From assembly GCA_022561755.1 (NCBI GenBank), contig JADFQN010000009.1, positions 1 through 41,639 on the forward strand: a stretch of DNA of 41,639 bases, read 5' to 3'. The notes beneath the pieces are model-generated. The model was not told the DNA's origin and ran no database searches. It saw nothing but the letters and a program-made list of their open reading frames with translations. The stretch is from Bacteroidota bacterium (lineage in GTDB: Bacteria > Bacteroidota > Rhodothermia > Rhodothermales > Rubricoccaceae). The translations under genes and the position numbers were made by a program. Positions 1 to 7,691 of the stretch are shown piece after piece (positions within the stretch are counted from its first letter, which is position 1; each line of letters begins with the position of its first letter).

Positions 1-348
1 GTCACCCGCCCACACATCGCGGGCGTCCGTGAGACGGGTCGTGAACTCAGGGGCGTACGTTAGCGTACGGTCGACCAGTGTCCCGTTTTCGTTCATTAAA
101 AGCAGGTCGGCACGTGGGCCGACTGACGAGAAAGGCTGCTTTCGGACGACTACGACGTCAGTCCAGCCATCCTGGTCGAAATCAGCGACAGCGAAATCCT
201 TCTCTTCACTGTCATTCGTCGGCACCGTGGTGAGCTGGAGACGAGAGGCATCCTCTGTAAAGTCAATCCATTGAGCTCGACTCATGCCCGATGCGGCCAA
301 GCAGAAGCACAAGAGAACGAAAAGGCGAACGGGGAGGGCGTGGTTCAT
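1..348 (-). CDS. Secreted FG-GAP/VCBS-repeat protein, N-terminal part
   Basis: Only the first 116 codons are in the window; the gene runs off the left edge. The start is the ATG read from 348 on the minus strand. It gives an apparent signal peptide: a short polar start, the hydrophobic run LFVLLCFCLAA, and a likely cleavage region around SRAQ near residue 26. After it comes an acidic stretch with FAVADFDQDGWTDVVVVR, the Ca-binding-like DxDxDG core of FG-GAP/VCBS beta-propeller blades, followed by a segment resembling the linker LLLMNENGTLVDRT that joins blades in ASPIC/UnbV-type proteins. By family it would be an exported beta-propeller, probably related to the protein at 4707-6671. Its C-terminus, and any T9SS sorting domain, lie outside the window. 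Confidence 0.8.
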   Translation of the reverse strand, partial: MNHALPVRLFVLLCFCLAASGMSRAQWIDFTEDASRLQLTTVPTNDSEEKDFAVADFDQDGWTDVVVVRKQPFSSVGPRADLLLMNENGTLVDRTLTYAPEFTTRLTDARDVWAGD

Positions 349-571
349 TGTCGTAGGGCAGAATGTTCGAGATGGGTACGGCTAAGCGTCACAGACTGCT
401 AGGATACCGTTCCGGCGCTAAGCCTGCAACGGTCCCATTTGACGTAGATGGGCAGACAGCGGCGTACGCACCGTGGTCGTTTGATCCGGCGATGCCTTGC
501 GGGCCTCATTGACCACACCGCAAGAATCGTCAAGCTGGTTTGGTCGGGATTCGTAAATTAGGGTACTGTGA

Positions 572-1227
572 ACGCCCTTCGCCCCATCCGATGGATCTGA
601 AAAGAATATCCGGCACTCGGCGTTGAACTGAAATCGGGGTCAGAGCCGTTCTGTAAGGACGGGCAGCCGCTCGCCGCCAACTTGCTAGACTTCTGGCGCT
701 GGTCGGCTTCGGACCTCGTTAGCAACGCCACCCGCGGCATCCTGGCCGAGTACATCGTGGCTCAGGCACTCGGGTTGGCGACTGGTGTTCGTGCGGAGTG
801 GGATGCCTACGATCTTGTTACATCGGCCGGGCTGAAGGTGGAGGTGAAGTCGTCGGCCTACCTCCAGTCGTGGTTCCACAAGAAGCTCTCTGTCATTGGT
901 TTCGGCATTCGCCCGAAGTTTGCGTGGGACTCCGATACGAACGAGTTGGAAACCGAGCGGAGGCGGCAGGCCGGCGTGTACGTGTTCTGCGTTCTGGCGC
1001 ACAAGAACAAGGCGACCGTGGACCCGCTCGATCTGGATCAGTGGGTGTTTTACGTGGTTCCGTCGGCGGTGCTCGACGAGCAGTGCCCGACCTAGAAGCA
1101 CATTAGCTTGTCAGGCCTCCTCCGTCTCGACCCGGTGAAGACGGACTTCAACGGTCTGGCGTCGGCTATCGCATCATACGAGCCCTCCGGCAGCCGTTTT
1201 TCTGAAAGAAGGAACAACGACCTGTGA
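572..1227 (+). pseudogene. Decayed PD-(D/E)XK nuclease-like gene with in-frame amber codon
   Basis: One frame reads as protein from 572 to 1227 but is broken. The longest intact piece, 682-1095 from a TTG, gives 137 residues with GILAEYIV (helix with Glu), WDAYDL (Asp) and KVEVKSSAYLQSW, the E...D...ExK pattern of the PD-(D/E)XK nuclease fold. The same frame reads sensibly upstream back to a TGA at 569 (including FCKDGQPLAAN just before the TTG) yet has no ATG or GTG. Beyond the TAG at 1093-1095 it resumes with KHISLSGLLRLDP and FNGLASAI up to a TGA at 1225-1227. A single base change at the TAG would restore one continuous C-terminus. The gene therefore looks like a nuclease of restriction or repair type that lost its start and gained a stop. 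A sequencing error at the TAG cannot be excluded. It lies directly before a HicAB pair. Confidence 0.7.
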
Positions 1228-1306
1228 GATGCCTCCGGGAGATTTCTTCCGGGCATGCGGATTTCAACACCGCTGAAATGTGTACGTGGTGTCGTATTTT
1301 GACACT

Positions 1307-1570
1307 ATGCGTCGGAGCAACAAGCATCAGAAAACGCTCCGTACTGTTTTCGAGAACCCTGTTCGAGCAAACATTGCCTGGAGTGATATCGAACGCATGT
1401 TCATTGCTCTCGGCGCTGACATAAGCGAAGGAAGCGGTTCTCGGATTCGTATCGCACTTAACGGAGTTCGAGCCGTGTTCCATCGTCCACGTCCGCAGCT
1501 GGACACAAACAAAGGCGCAGTCAAGTCTGTCCGGCGGTTTCTCGAAGAGGCAGGCGTTCAGCCTGGGTAA
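1307..1570 (+). CDS. hicA: HicA-family toxin (mRNA interferase)
   Basis: 87 residues. It fits the longer HicA subfamily: an N-terminal basic start SNKHQKTL, a helix WSDIERMFIALGA, then the strand GSRIRIALNGVRAVFHRP containing the conserved His that HicA toxins use for RNA cleavage, and an ending AVKSVRRFLEEAGV. By family it binds and cleaves mRNA when free of antitoxin. I chose the ATG at 1307; an upstream in-frame ATG at 1280 would add nine residues that do not resemble HicA. The stop is followed after five bases by the HicB antitoxin start, the usual hicA-hicB order and coupling. Both lie beside a decayed nuclease gene, a common setting for accessory DNA. Confidence 0.88.
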   Translation: MRRSNKHQKTLRTVFENPVRANIAWSDIERMFIALGADISEGSGSRIRIALNGVRAVFHRPRPQLDTNKGAVKSVRRFLEEAGVQPG

Positions 1571-1575
1571 TCACC

Positions 1576-1896
1576 ATGCTCGACTACAAGGGATATTCCG
1601 GACACGTAGTGTTTGACGGCGAGGCAGGCCTCTTTCACGGGGAGGTCCTTGACACGCGCGACGTAATTGCGTTTCAGGGACGGAGCGTAGATGAAATTGA
1701 GCAAGCATTTCGAGCGTCGGTCGACGACTACCTCGACTTCTGCGCAGAGCATGGCGAGGCGCCGGAGAAACCATTTTCCGGAAGGCTCATGCTTCGGCTT
1801 CCGAAACGGCTCCACCGTGATGTCTACTTGTGGGCCAAGCGAGAGGGCAAGAGCCTCAATCAGTTTGTCGTGGATCGACTCAAGGAAGCCGGATAG
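1576..1896 (+). CDS. hicB: HicB-family antitoxin
   Basis: 106 residues. The N-terminal half ([21 protein letters not shown] through [12 protein letters not shown]) is the HicB RNase-H-like fold that covers the toxin. The C-terminal half ([35 protein letters not shown]) is a ribbon-helix-helix/Arc-type DNA-binding domain, so this antitoxin probably also represses its own operon. It starts five bases after hicA and must be co-transcribed with it. Length and domain order are normal for RHH-type HicB proteins. The gene ends 16 bases before trhO, which could be read on the same transcript, although that is not the usual partner. Confidence 0.9.
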   Translation: MLDYKGYSGHVVFDGEAGLFHGEVLDTRDVIAFQGRSVDEIEQAFRASVDDYLDFCAEHGEAPEKPFSGRLMLRLPKRLHRDVYLWAKREGKSLNQFVVDRLKEAG

Positions 1897-1912
1897 CCGG
1901 ATCACGAATACA

Positions 1913-2833
1913 ATGTCTCACCCAACTCTCCACGTTGCTGCCCTCTTCAAGTTTGTTGCACTGCCGGACTACGAAGCTCTCCAGCAGCCGTTGCTGGCGT
2001 GCTGCAAGGAAAACGACGTGATGGGCACCATCCTGTTGGCTTCGGAGGGCATCAACGGCACGATTGCCGGCCCGCCGGAGGGTATCCGGAGGGTGCTGGA
2101 CTTCCTGCGTTCAGACGAACGGTTGGCGGATCTGGAGCACACGGAGTCGCGCGCGGAGAAACCTCCTTTTTACCGGATGAAGGTCCGCCTCAAGCGCGAG
2201 ATCGTCACGATGGGCGTGCCCGAGGTCGACCCGACGGCGACGGCCGGAACGTACGTGAAGCCGGCGGACTGGAACGATCTCATCTCCGATCCCGACGTGG
2301 TTCTCGTCGATGCGCGAAACGACTACGAGGTGGCCATCGGCACCTTCAAGGGCGCCATCAGCCCGAACACAAAAAGCTTCCGCGAACTCCCCGACTGGCT
2401 CCGCGAGCAGTTCGCCGGCCGCGAGAAAACAAAGGTGGCGATGTTCTGCACCGGTGGCATCCGCTGCGAGAAATCGACTGCTTTCCTCCGCTCAGAAGGT
2501 TTTGAGGACGTCTATCACTTGCAAGGCGGCATCCTCAAGTACCTCGAAACCGTGCCCGAAAAGGAGAGCCTCTGGGAGGGCGAATGCTTCGTGTTCGACC
2601 AGCGTGTGGCGGTGAAGCACGGGCTGAAGCGAGGCTCCTACGACCAATGCTTCGCCTGCCGGATGCCCATCAGCGAGGAAGAAAAGCGGTCAGACCGATA
2701 CGTTAAGGGCGTCAGTTGCCCGTATTGTTATGACGGGCACTCGGAGGAACGCAAGCGCCGTTTTGCGGAACGCCAGAAGCAGATTGAGCTGGCGAAACAA
2801 CGCGGTGAGCGGCACATAGGCGCTTCCAGGTAG
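1913..2833 (+). CDS. trhO: tRNA uridine(34) 5-hydroxylase, rhodanese family
   Basis: 306 residues from the ATG at 1913. Family: TrhO/YceA, which installs the 5-hydroxyl on U34 of tRNA wobble positions using molecular oxygen, in the cytosol. The N-terminal part has the TrhO motif [13 protein letters not shown]. The middle is a rhodanese domain with [11 protein letters not shown] and the active loop [10 protein letters not shown], whose catalytic Cys is residue 179. The end carries two CxxC pairs (CFACRMP, CPYCYD) typical of the family, followed by a charged helical tail. The same frame is open upstream through hicB, but the family start is clearly the [14 protein letters not shown] region. Length is normal. 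Confidence 0.93.
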   Translation: MSHPTLHVAALFKFVALPDYEALQQPLLACCKENDVMGTILLASEGINGTIAGPPEGIRRVLDFLRSDERLADLEHTESRAEKPPFYRMKVRLKREIVTMGVPEVDPTATAGTYVKPADWNDLISDPDVVLVDARNDYEVAIGTFKGAISPNTKSFRELPDWLREQFAGREKTKVAMFCTGGIRCEKSTAFLRSEGFEDVYHLQGGILKYLETVPEKESLWEGECFVFDQRVAVKHGLKRGSYDQCFACRMPISEEEKRSDRYVKGVSCPYCYDGHSEERKRRFAERQKQIELAKQRGERHIGASR

Positions 2834-2842
2834 GCCCCCGGC

Positions 2843-3313
2843 ATGTCGAAATCCGCTCCATCCATCCTCGCTCCACCGCCGCTCATTCTGTTCGCAGGCT
2901 TCCTCGCAGGGTACGGCCTGGATGCGCTCGTTCCCCTACCCCTCGTGCCTCAAGCGGGGTCTACGTCCCTGCTTGTTGTACAGTGGGGCCTGCTTGGCCT
3001 CGGCGCGGCCTTCGGCCTCTGGGGATTCCTCACCTTCGTGCGGGCGCGGACGGGCGTGCTTCCGAACCAGTCGGTCACTCAGTTCATTACACACGGGCCG
3101 TACCGCTTCAGCCGCAATCCCATGTACACCGGACTAACGTTGATGTACCTCGGCTTCACCCGGTTGGCCAACTCCCTCTGGCCGCTGATCTTGCTGCCTT
3201 TCGCACTGTGGGCACTCTGGAAACTGGTCATCCAAAAGGAAGAAGCCTATCTGGCGGAGAAGTTCGGCGAGGAATACAAGGACTATCGAATCCGTGTCCG
3301 GAGGTGGTTGTGA
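2843..3313 (+). CDS. Isoprenylcysteine/phospholipid methyltransferase-family membrane protein
   Basis: 156 residues with about four hydrophobic segments. The diagnostic stretch is GPYRFSRNPMYTGLTLMYLGF followed by an EEAYLAEKFGEEYKDYRIRVRRWL tail, the SAM-binding C-terminal signature shared by ICMT/PEMT-like integral membrane methyltransferases. The actual substrate in bacteria is mostly unknown. The ATG lies 9 bases after the trhO stop, and the stop overlaps the GTG of the following lipoprotein gene by four bases, so the three are probably one transcript. Confidence 0.85.
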   Translation: MSKSAPSILAPPPLILFAGFLAGYGLDALVPLPLVPQAGSTSLLVVQWGLLGLGAAFGLWGFLTFVRARTGVLPNQSVTQFITHGPYRFSRNPMYTGLTLMYLGFTRLANSLWPLILLPFALWALWKLVIQKEEAYLAEKFGEEYKDYRIRVRRWL

Positions 3314-3777
3314 GAACCTATCTCCTTGCCGGTTTTCTTCTGATATCCGGATGTACCACACTCTTCTCCGGAAGAATGGCGCCTGACTTACTTGACGGAA
3401 CGTTTGTCGATGACTACGACATATCATACTTGATCTCGGCGAACAGGTGGACACAGCATCCAGACGCCACCTACCACATCAAGAAATGGAATAAAGAAGA
3501 GCAGTATCTCATAGCACAGAATGACGAGAACAACCCTAGTGACCCCGGGCTCTGGACACGGATTGATTGGATGGAGTTGGAGGGTACGGAGCCATTCTTC
3601 TCATGGGCGTTCTGCCTGAGTGCCTACGATGCGCCAACGGCTGAAGCTGCTGAACAGGTCGAGATTGCGGATCGAACCAATCCACGAGCCGGCTGCAACG
3701 GTTTTCCGTTCTCAAGGATGGAGCGTGTCATTCGAGGCAATTGCTCATCAAGAACACCACCAGGGGTACTGTGCTAA
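3310..3777 (+). CDS. Small putative lipoprotein, conserved type, function unknown
   Basis: 155 residues from a GTG that overlaps the preceding stop (GTGA). The N-terminus RTYLLAGFLLISGC is a classic type II signal peptide with lipobox LISGC, so the Cys near residue 16 should be lipidated. The mature part has DGTFVDDYDISYLIS, WNKEEQYLIAQND, TRIDWMELEG and an ending region GCNGFPFSRMER, with three further Cys. I have a general impression of similar small lipoproteins in related genomes but can assign no function. The last ~20 residues (after SRMER) look low in conservation and could be a shifted tail. A 71-codon frame overlaps here from 3620 and cannot be ruled out as the original C-terminus. 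Confidence 0.72.
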   Translation: MRTYLLAGFLLISGCTTLFSGRMAPDLLDGTFVDDYDISYLISANRWTQHPDATYHIKKWNKEEQYLIAQNDENNPSDPGLWTRIDWMELEGTEPFFSWAFCLSAYDAPTAEAAEQVEIADRTNPRAGCNGFPFSRMERVIRGNCSSRTPPGVLC

Positions 3778-3812
3778 CCTTCGGATGACCGTGGGCCAAT
3801 TCGGAACGGCTA

Positions 3813-4166
3813 ATGATCTTCGTCTACAACGATAGCTGTTCCAAGTGCAGCGCATTGTCCAAGCACCTGGCGGATAGAGGATTCTCGTGGGAGACGATTC
3901 GGTACATGGACGGCGATCTGTCCGAAGAGCTTGTCGATACGATCTTCGCGGATTACGAAGGAGCGCGTTCCGATCTCGTCCGTGAGCATGAAAAGGAATG
4001 GACCAGCAGTGGTCTTGACGTTGACACGGTAGAGCTTCCCGAGCTAAAGCGCTTCGTGATGAAACACCCGATTGTGTTGCAACGCCCCATTGTTGTTGTA
4101 GATGGGCGTGTTGTCACCGCTCGACCGCCCGACGTGTTGTGGGATATTCTAACGGAGACGCACTAG
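3813..4166 (+). CDS. ArsC/Spx-family thioredoxin-fold protein
   Basis: 117 residues. The N-terminus MIFVYNDSCSKCSALSKHL has the redox pair C9-S-K-C12, where typical ArsC or Spx proteins place their active Cys. The rest follows the family fold: the helix after the CxxC, ELPELKRFVMKHPIVLQRPIVVVDGRVV (the RPIVV strand is strongly typical), and a short end. By family it may reduce arsenate or another disulphide substrate. There is no arsenic-resistance neighbour, so arsenate as the substrate is not supported by context. The start ATG lies 35 bases after the lipoprotein, and the PaaI-type thioesterase follows 13 bases downstream. Confidence 0.82.
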   Translation: MIFVYNDSCSKCSALSKHLADRGFSWETIRYMDGDLSEELVDTIFADYEGARSDLVREHEKEWTSSGLDVDTVELPELKRFVMKHPIVLQRPIVVVDGRVVTARPPDVLWDILTETH

Positions 4167-4179
4167 CATTAGGAAGCAC

Positions 4180-4599
4180 ATGGACGATTACCGGCAACGC
4201 GTTCAGGAAGGCTTCGATGGACAGCCGTTCATGAAGCATTTGGGGGCGCGGCTCGACTCCGTAAGCGAAGGGATGTGCGAGATATCAGTCCCATTCTCCG
4301 AGTCGCTGACGCAGCAGCACGGGTTCTTCCATGCGGGCGTCACGGCAACCCTGGCCGACAATGCCGGAGGGTTTGCAGCCTATTCGCTCATGGCCTACGA
4401 CGAGCAGCCGCTGACCGTCGAGTTCAAGATCAACCTGTTGGAAAAAGCCGTGGGCGAGCAGATGATTGCCCGCGCCACCGTTCTCCGCAACGGCCGGACA
4501 TTGAAGGTGTCGCATGTGGAGGTGTTCGCGCGCGCAGCAGGGGTTGAAACACGTATAGCAGTTGCCATCGTCACAGTTATCGCTACGAGAGTGCGGTAG
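4180..4599 (+). CDS. PaaI-family hotdog-fold thioesterase
   Basis: 139 residues. The hotdog-domain signature is intact: LTQQHGFFHAGVTATLADNAGGFAA, with the HxGxxxxxAD pattern that positions the thioester-hydrolysing acidic residue, followed by LTVEFKINLLEKA and ATVLRNGRTLKVSHVEVFA. Members hydrolyse acyl- or aryl-CoA thioesters in the cytosol as tetramers. The substrate is not evident. It follows the ArsC-like gene by 13 bases and is probably co-transcribed. A ~107-base gap then separates it from the secreted protein gene at 4707. Confidence 0.87.
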   Translation: MDDYRQRVQEGFDGQPFMKHLGARLDSVSEGMCEISVPFSESLTQQHGFFHAGVTATLADNAGGFAAYSLMAYDEQPLTVEFKINLLEKAVGEQMIARATVLRNGRTLKVSHVEVFARAAGVETRIAVAIVTVIATRVR

Positions 4600-4706
4600 C
4601 GGCCCTTCACAACTTGGGCACCGTCTCGAAAACAGGGCAAGGATAAGGAGCTTGTGTCGGAACCGGCGCAGTCGTACTTACTAGTTGGTTTCTTAAACGG
4701 TTCGTT

Positions 4707-6671
4707 ATGCGCTACGCGACCCTTGGCCTACTTCTCCTCCCTGCTCTAGTGCAGGCACAGACGTTTACGGATGCCTCTGCGACTCTACCCTCGTTTTTCT
4801 CATTCAGTTTTGGAGCTACAGTCGTCGATGTTGACGGAGATGGTAGGACGGACATAATCCTCGCCGGCGAACTCATCCGCCAGACCGTCGACGGTTTCGA
4901 TCTTATTGACATCGACGAGTGTTCAGCACTTGGTACCCTCGTTGCCGATTACGACGGGGATGGCCGGCGCGAGGTTGTCAGTCTTTGCGATGTGCAAGCG
5001 TTGCCTGCTCGCTATGACGCAGCCCGGCAGGTCTTCGCACCAATCACGGGTTCGGGCATCGATACCCCTACGTTCTTTTTGATTCAGGGCTCCGTCTGGC
5101 TCGATGACGACCGAGACGGGAACCTCGACCTCCTGCTCGGTGATGGCGGTCCGCCGGATGTGCTTCTGCGAAATGATGGCAATGGGACTTTCAACGATGT
5201 GAGTACGAGCGTGCTGCCGGGCACCGAGGGTGGTACCTACGGCATGGCTGCTGCCGACTTCGACCGTGACGGCGATCCGGATGTTGCCATCGGGTTGTGC
5301 TCGCCGAATCCGTCTCCCAACTTGCTTTACCGGCGCGGTCCGACAGCCTTTGCAGAGGTTGCCGAGGCGGCCGGCACGGATGACTCGAGGGCGAGTTGGG
5401 GGCTAGTTTGGCTCGACTACGATGGTGATGGCTGGCTCGATCTATTCGTGGCCAACACGACCCACAATGGCGATGGTACCAACGCGCTTTTTCGCAACAA
5501 TGGCGACGGCACCTTTGCTGATGTAGCCGATGCCGCAGGCGTTGCTGGGCCAATGAATGAGGAGGGCTTGAACGCAGTCGCCGCCGATTTCGACAACGAT
5601 GGGTGGATCGACATCCTCGTTGCAAACCAACCGGGACCGTGGTGGCTTTGGCGGAACAGGGGCGATGGCACTTTTGAAGATGCGTCGGCCAGCTCCGGGA
5701 TCGAGGTTCTCGAAACCCTCACGATTGGTGTTGGCGATGTGAACGACGACGGTTGGGTGGATGTCGTTTCAGCGGAGGTCTCAGCGCCAATACTCTTTCT
5801 CAACGACGGTGGCACGAACGGTTGGCTTTCAATTCGCCTCCGCGGCATCGATTCAAACCCCGAGGGCATCGGCGCACGCATCGAGGTTGAGGCCGGAGGC
5901 CAGACGCAGGTGCGCGAGATCACCGGCGGCGACGGCATGATGGCTCAGAGCCATGGCCTGATGGCGCACTTCGGGCTTGGTACGGCGCAGGCGGCCGATG
6001 TAACAGTGCGCTGGCCCAGTGGCCAGGTTGATGTGCTGAACGGAGTTGTTCGTGAGCAACACGTAACGCTTGTAGAAGGAGTGGGCCGGAACGAGCCGCC
6101 CGCCATGTTCACGTTGCTGAGTCCGGAGGATGGCGCAGCAGTAGATGCATGGGTGACTCTCACCTGGGAACCTGCTACAGACCCAGAAGGCGATCCAACG
6201 ACCTACACCATCCATCTGAGCGCCCCGGACGGTGACGATCAGACTCTTACAACAACCGAGACAAGCCTTGCGGTATCCCTAGGTGCAATTGGCGACTACC
6301 ACTGGGCGGTCATTGCTGAGGATGCCTACACACAGCGCACGAGCATGGACTCCTTTACATTTACGAATGTTACCGTGTCGGTTGATGACGACCGCCCATT
6401 TGAGGACATGATGACCATGCGTGTGTGGCCCAATCCGTCGAGTGGTTCAGTAGCATTGACCTACACGCTTCCCTCGCCGCAGCAGATACGCCTGGAGGTA
6501 GTAGATGCACTCGGGCGCAGGAGGGTGTGGATCGAGGAACTTGGCTACGCCTCTGACGGCACACATCAGATTCCGCTCGATCTGGGTCGCCTCAGCGACG
6601 GAGTCTACCTCCTGCGGCTCATCAGCGCGCGCGGCGAAGTGGTGACGCGACAGTTCACGCAGACTCGGTGA
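4707..6671 (+). CDS. Secreted CRTAC1-like FG-GAP/ASPIC protein with T9SS sorting domain
   Basis: 654 residues. A signal peptide (MRYATLGLLLLPALVQAQ) is followed by about six FG-GAP/VCBS blades, each with a DxDxDG-type Ca site (DVDGDGRTD, DYDGDGRRE, DRDGNLD, DRDGDPDV, DYDGDGWLD, DNDGWID, NDDGWVD). An ASPIC/UnbV domain follows (WLSIRLRG, EGIGARIEV, HFGLG, VTVRWPSGQ), then a fibronectin-like segment (LLSPEDGAAVDAWVTLTWEPATDPEGD). The C-terminal ~85 residues form a type A T9SS sorting domain (VWPNPSSGSVALTY ... LDLGRLSDGVYLLRL). It should cross the outer membrane by type IX secretion and act at the surface or outside; the ligand is unknown. The partial gene at 1-348 looks related. Confidence 0.92.
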   Translation: MRYATLGLLLLPALVQAQTFTDASATLPSFFSFSFGATVVDVDGDGRTDIILAGELIRQTVDGFDLIDIDECSALGTLVADYDGDGRREVVSLCDVQALPARYDAARQVFAPITGSGIDTPTFFLIQGSVWLDDDRDGNLDLLLGDGGPPDVLLRNDGNGTFNDVSTSVLPGTEGGTYGMAAADFDRDGDPDVAIGLCSPNPSPNLLYRRGPTAFAEVAEAAGTDDSRASWGLVWLDYDGDGWLDLFVANTTHNGDGTNALFRNNGDGTFADVADAAGVAGPMNEEGLNAVAADFDNDGWIDILVANQPGPWWLWRNRGDGTFEDASASSGIEVLETLTIGVGDVNDDGWVDVVSAEVSAPILFLNDGGTNGWLSIRLRGIDSNPEGIGARIEVEAGGQTQVREITGGDGMMAQSHGLMAHFGLGTAQAADVTVRWPSGQVDVLNGVVREQHVTLVEGVGRNEPPAMFTLLSPEDGAAVDAWVTLTWEPATDPEGDPTTYTIHLSAPDGDDQTLTTTETSLAVSLGAIGDYHWAVIAEDAYTQRTSMDSFTFTNVTVSVDDDRPFEDMMTMRVWPNPSSGSVALTYTLPSPQQIRLEVVDALGRRRVWIEELGYASDGTHQIPLDLGRLSDGVYLLRLISARGEVVTRQFTQTR

Positions 6672-6787
6672 TGATTTCTGCGGGGAGTGGGAAACGATCT
6701 GGAGAACAAATCTTCGAAAGCTTTTAGTGAGCGGACGAGGATGATGTAGTCAATTAGCTTGGTTCTTTTCGACCTGCCGATCTGTAC

Positions 6788-7534
6788 GTGAGCCACCCGT
6801 CTTTTTCGAACACCAGTCACCGCCCGTGGCCTTTGCCTACGGGACCCTGGCGGTGGGCGCAGACGTGGAGCCACCTTCTTTTCGCGCACTGGCGAGTTCC
6901 GGCCGATAAGCTCCGCCCCCTCATCCCGGATGGTCTCACGTTGCAGGAGTTCGACGGCTCGGCGTGGATAGGTGTGGTTCCGTTTCTGTTGAATGTCCGG
7001 CCTCGCTACGTGCCGCCGTTGCCGCGCGTCTTACGCTTCCCTGAAATCAACGTTCGCACTTACGTGGAAGCCGACGGCAAGCCAGGCATCTGGTTTTTCA
7101 GCCTGGATGCCAGAAATCCGCTGGCTGTGTGGGCGGCGCGGAGGTTCTTCCACCTGCCGTACCACAAAGCCCGGATGCGGGTTGACCTCGCGGGGGAAGA
7201 AGTCCGGTACGCGACGCGGCGAACGAATGGCGCCCACTCGCCGGAGTTCATTTGTTCCTACTACTCCACCTCAGACGATTTCGAGGCTACGCCGGGCTCA
7301 CTTGACCACTGGCTCACCGAGCGGTATTGCCTGTACGCGCAGGATCCGACAGGCGATCTCTACCGCGCCGAAATCCACCATCCGCCGTGGCCGCTTCAAC
7401 GTGCGGAGGCCGAGATTGAAGCCAATACGATGGTAGCGCGTCTCGGCATCCCGTTACCGGAGACGCCGCCACTCTTGCATTTCGCCAGAAAACTGGAGGT
7501 CCGAGTCTGGCCGCTGGAGCGCCTGGGCATATAG
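6788..7534 (+). CDS. DUF2071 (YqjF-like) protein
   Basis: 248 residues from a GTG. Family features are MAQTWSHLLFAHW-like start text, RPLIPDGLTLQEFDGSAWIGVVPF, PEINVRTYVEADGKPGIWFFSLDA and LTERYCLYAQ, the DUF2071 pattern. The function of the family is not established. The stop codon TAG at 7532-7534 is supplied by the first bases of a small inverted-repeat element (7532-7617), so the natural C-terminus may have been clipped or altered by the insertion. The protein ends WPLERLGI, near the usual family length, so any loss is small. Confidence 0.88.
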   Translation: MSHPSFSNTSHRPWPLPTGPWRWAQTWSHLLFAHWRVPADKLRPLIPDGLTLQEFDGSAWIGVVPFLLNVRPRYVPPLPRVLRFPEINVRTYVEADGKPGIWFFSLDARNPLAVWAARRFFHLPYHKARMRVDLAGEEVRYATRRTNGAHSPEFICSYYSTSDDFEATPGSLDHWLTERYCLYAQDPTGDLYRAEIHHPPWPLQRAEAEIEANTMVARLGIPLPETPPLLHFARKLEVRVWPLERLGI

Positions 7535-7617
7535 GAGGCTGTTGAAATATGTCATGCGGCCTACGACAAGCCTGCCCCGCGCTCGCTGCGGGGAGCACGT
7601 TTTTCAACAGCCTCCTA
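7532..7617. mobile_element. MITE-like element, copy 1 (86 bp)
   Basis: The ends are near-perfect inverted repeats (GGAGGCTGTTGAAA and TTTCAACAGCCTCC), each bounded by TA. Four related copies occur in this window (23334, 33166, 33302, 33453). TA flanks and short AT-poor interiors without a gene fit MITEs moved by IS630/Tc1-mariner-type transposases, which duplicate TA on insertion. No transposase is present. An internal stem CCCCGC/GCGGGG (7575-7593) is followed, six bases later, by five T, so it might also act as a weak terminator for the upstream gene, whose stop codon lies inside the element. Confidence 0.8.
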
Positions 7618-7691
7618 GGGTCTACCCATCCGTAACCACCTCATCTACCTTCCGTACAGGTCAGATCTCTCTCACCCACGCCTCTACCATC

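Noticed and set aside
4690-4700. GTTTCTTAAAC before the T9SS protein gene, also present in the promoter repeats at 18260 and 27335
   Set aside because: Only 10-11 bases match and the flanks do not; most likely chance.
4820-5790. DNA tandem repeats in the FG-GAP protein gene
   Set aside because: They are protein-level beta-propeller blades; the DNA copies are too diverged for a sequence repeat.
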